This document shows, piece after piece, positions 36,834-37,609 of a stretch of 37,609 nucleotides of DNA. The stretch lies in the IMG/VR virus record IMGVR_UViG_3300047496_000347, positions 1 to 37,609 of that record; one strand, written 5' to 3'. Both the position numbers and the translations under genes were made by a program. The stretch is from a virus. The first letter of the stretch is position 1, and the number at the start of each line of letters is the position of its first letter. The notes beneath the pieces were generated by a model. The model saw nothing but the letters and a program-made list of their open reading frames with translations, made no database searches and was not told the origin of the DNA.

Positions 36834-37233
36834 ATGTGTCTAGAGGGGGTAACTGATAGATTTCGATACGAATTGCGTAGTCTTTAGATTTCTCTTGAGC
36901 GTAGAGCCATCCGATGCGTTCGTCGTTATCGGCATGTCCGCGGGCTTTGTTCTTGATGATCTGTTCGGAGACTGCATCACGAATCCATTTGAAGGAGAAC
37001 TGGAGATTGTCTGTGTCTAGCTTACGTGGGGCGAGTCTTATGAGTTTGACGGCGCATGGTAGGGGTATTTGAGTTCCTGCATTACGAAATGTGAGCCAAA
37101 CGGCTTCGTGTTGTCGTTTGTGTCTGCTGCTTGATATACCCCAATGCTCGCGAAGATTGGCTTCTGAGACAGTTCTTAGTGGGATTGTTTGGTTAAAGAT
37201 GCACGGAAGCTTCTTAAGATCTACATAAAGCAT
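36814..37233 (-). CDS. RusA-like Holliday junction resolvase (139 aa)
   Basis: KLDTDNLQFSFKWIRDAVSE (about 72-92) gives the D.DN...K..D motif of RusA. HADNDERIGWLYAQEKSK supplies the following DD/E-type acidic pair and conserved Lys, and YAIRIEIYQL the final strand. RusA enzymes cut four-way junctions symmetrically; here that would resolve recombination intermediates made by Exo and Bet before packaging. It is the last gene of the leftward replication operon that begins at 2142 and crosses the junction. Length fits RusA (about 120 aa). Confidence 0.7.
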   Translation of the reverse strand: MLYVDLKKLPCIFNQTIPLRTVSEANLREHWGISSSRHKRQHEAVWLTFRNAGTQIPLPCAVKLIRLAPRKLDTDNLQFSFKWIRDAVSEQIIKNKARGHADNDERIGWLYAQEKSKDYAIRIEIYQLPPLDTFNDQSA

Positions 37234-37275
37234 TCCGTGCTAATAGAATTTATTTTAATTTTTGTAAAGTAAAAT

Positions 37276-37590
37276 TTAGAATGGAAGAGGTTCGACCTCG
37301 ATTTGCTCAAAAGCATCTAATTGTTTAAATTCTGGTTCTTTGGGTAGGGTGGCTATGTAAGATTCGAGGGCTTCGAGGACTTTCTTATCAAAGATGTCCT
37401 TTGTTTGTTTTTCTTCGAATTGCATGTAAGCAAAATATTTCTTTTGGCCGCCATCTTCATATTGGCGTGAAGGGAAGCTTATCCAGCGATGAGAGCCTTT
37501 TTGAAAAAGGGTCATATCGCGTAGTATGATATTGCCCCACTTAGGAATTTTGAGTGAAAACGTTGCGAGAAGTGAATTTTTGTTAATTGG
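37276..37590 (-). CDS. SpoVG-like protein, 3' part (gene crosses the contig junction)
   Basis: C-terminal part of the gene that begins at 120-118 (see the entry at 1-120). Residues through the SPS/PSR core (WISFPSRQYEDGGQKKYFAY) and the helical tail (EKQTKDIFDKKVLEALESYI) up to EPLPF are here. A start at the internal ATG (37513-37515) would remove the first strands of the fold and has no ribosome-binding site. The frame leaves the repeat in the artefactual last 19 bases. Confidence 0.6.
   Translation of the reverse strand, partial: PINKNSLLATFSLKIPKWGNIILRDMTLFQKGSHRWISFPSRQYEDGGQKKYFAYMQFEEKQTKDIFDKKVLEALESYIATLPKEPEFKQLDAFEQIEVEPLPF
37492..37590. repeat. 99-bp direct terminal repeat, right copy
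   Basis: Identical to 1-99; see that entry. The two copies show the sequence closes on itself. Confidence 0.95.
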
Positions 37591-37609
37591 GGCAATATCA
37601 TACTACGCG
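37588..37609. repeat. 22-nt fold-back of the terminal repeat
   Basis: The reverse complement of 37588-37609 is identical to 27-48 and to 37518-37539. The end would form a hairpin with a 48-nt loop. It breaks the SpoVG-like frame and is not present at the left end, so it is most likely an assembly or library inversion artefact, not a telomere. Confidence 0.85.

Noticed and set aside
37588-37609. Hairpin telomere of a linear phage-plasmid
   Set aside because: The SpoVG-like frame is continuous through the end-to-start join, no protelomerase gene is seen, and the inverted bases are present at one end only.

Overview
The window reads as one essentially complete, AT-rich genome of a tailed phage with a short-tailed (P22/podovirus-like) virion plan. 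The first 99 bases recur exactly at 37492-37590, and one gene runs in frame across the junction. The sequence is therefore a circularly closed or circularly permuted molecule of about 37.49 kb. The last 22 bases fold back on the repeat and look like an assembly or read-end artefact. Lipobox-type leaders and sigma70-like promoters suggest a Gram-negative-type bacterial host. The host cannot be fixed from sequence alone: no integrase, no host flank and no recognisable endolysin are present.

Replication/recombination region (36.0 kb through the junction to 5.6 kb). A leftward operon runs 2142 -> 1840 -> 1547 -> 484 -> 212 -> SpoVG-like gene (across the junction) -> RusA-like resolvase (37233-36814). 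Its centre is a lambda O-type initiator gene that carries helically phased GTCGTTG repeats inside the coding sequence, a strong candidate origin. A Cro-like repressor (2455-2661) faces a rightward early operon that encodes a PD-(D/E)XK exonuclease and a Bet annealase. Small coupled genes and an HNH endonuclease follow.

Adsorption region (6.7-13.1 kb, minus strand). Seven tandem, mostly overlapping or closely spaced genes encode fibre and receptor-binding proteins. They share swapped modules: a common N-terminus, a common C-terminal domain, and Gly-rich, lectin-like and C1q-like tips. One holds a 75-bp tandem repeat.

Virion region (13.2-29.9 kb, plus strand). Order: large terminase, two tiny genes, P22-type portal, (a minus-strand membrane cassette), two small genes, scaffold, N4-gp56-type capsid protein, two FCCH-domain proteins, adaptor/connector proteins, a gp53-type fibre/tip, a gp10-like tail stabilisation protein, and three likely ejection proteins.

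Accessory region (29.9-35.8 kb, minus strand). A densely overlapping operon of about 22 short genes includes at least seven related one-TM, coiled-coil proteins, two DUF551 genes, a metallophosphoesterase, two paralogous soluble proteins and a tRNA-like gene with a non-canonical anticodon loop. The small terminase subunit (TTG start) lies at the upstream end, far from the large subunit. RNA structure is prominent: stem-loops mask ribosome-binding sites before the 6454 and 14930 genes, three hairpins follow the capsid region, and a GTAAAG/CTTTAC palindrome recurs before several genes.
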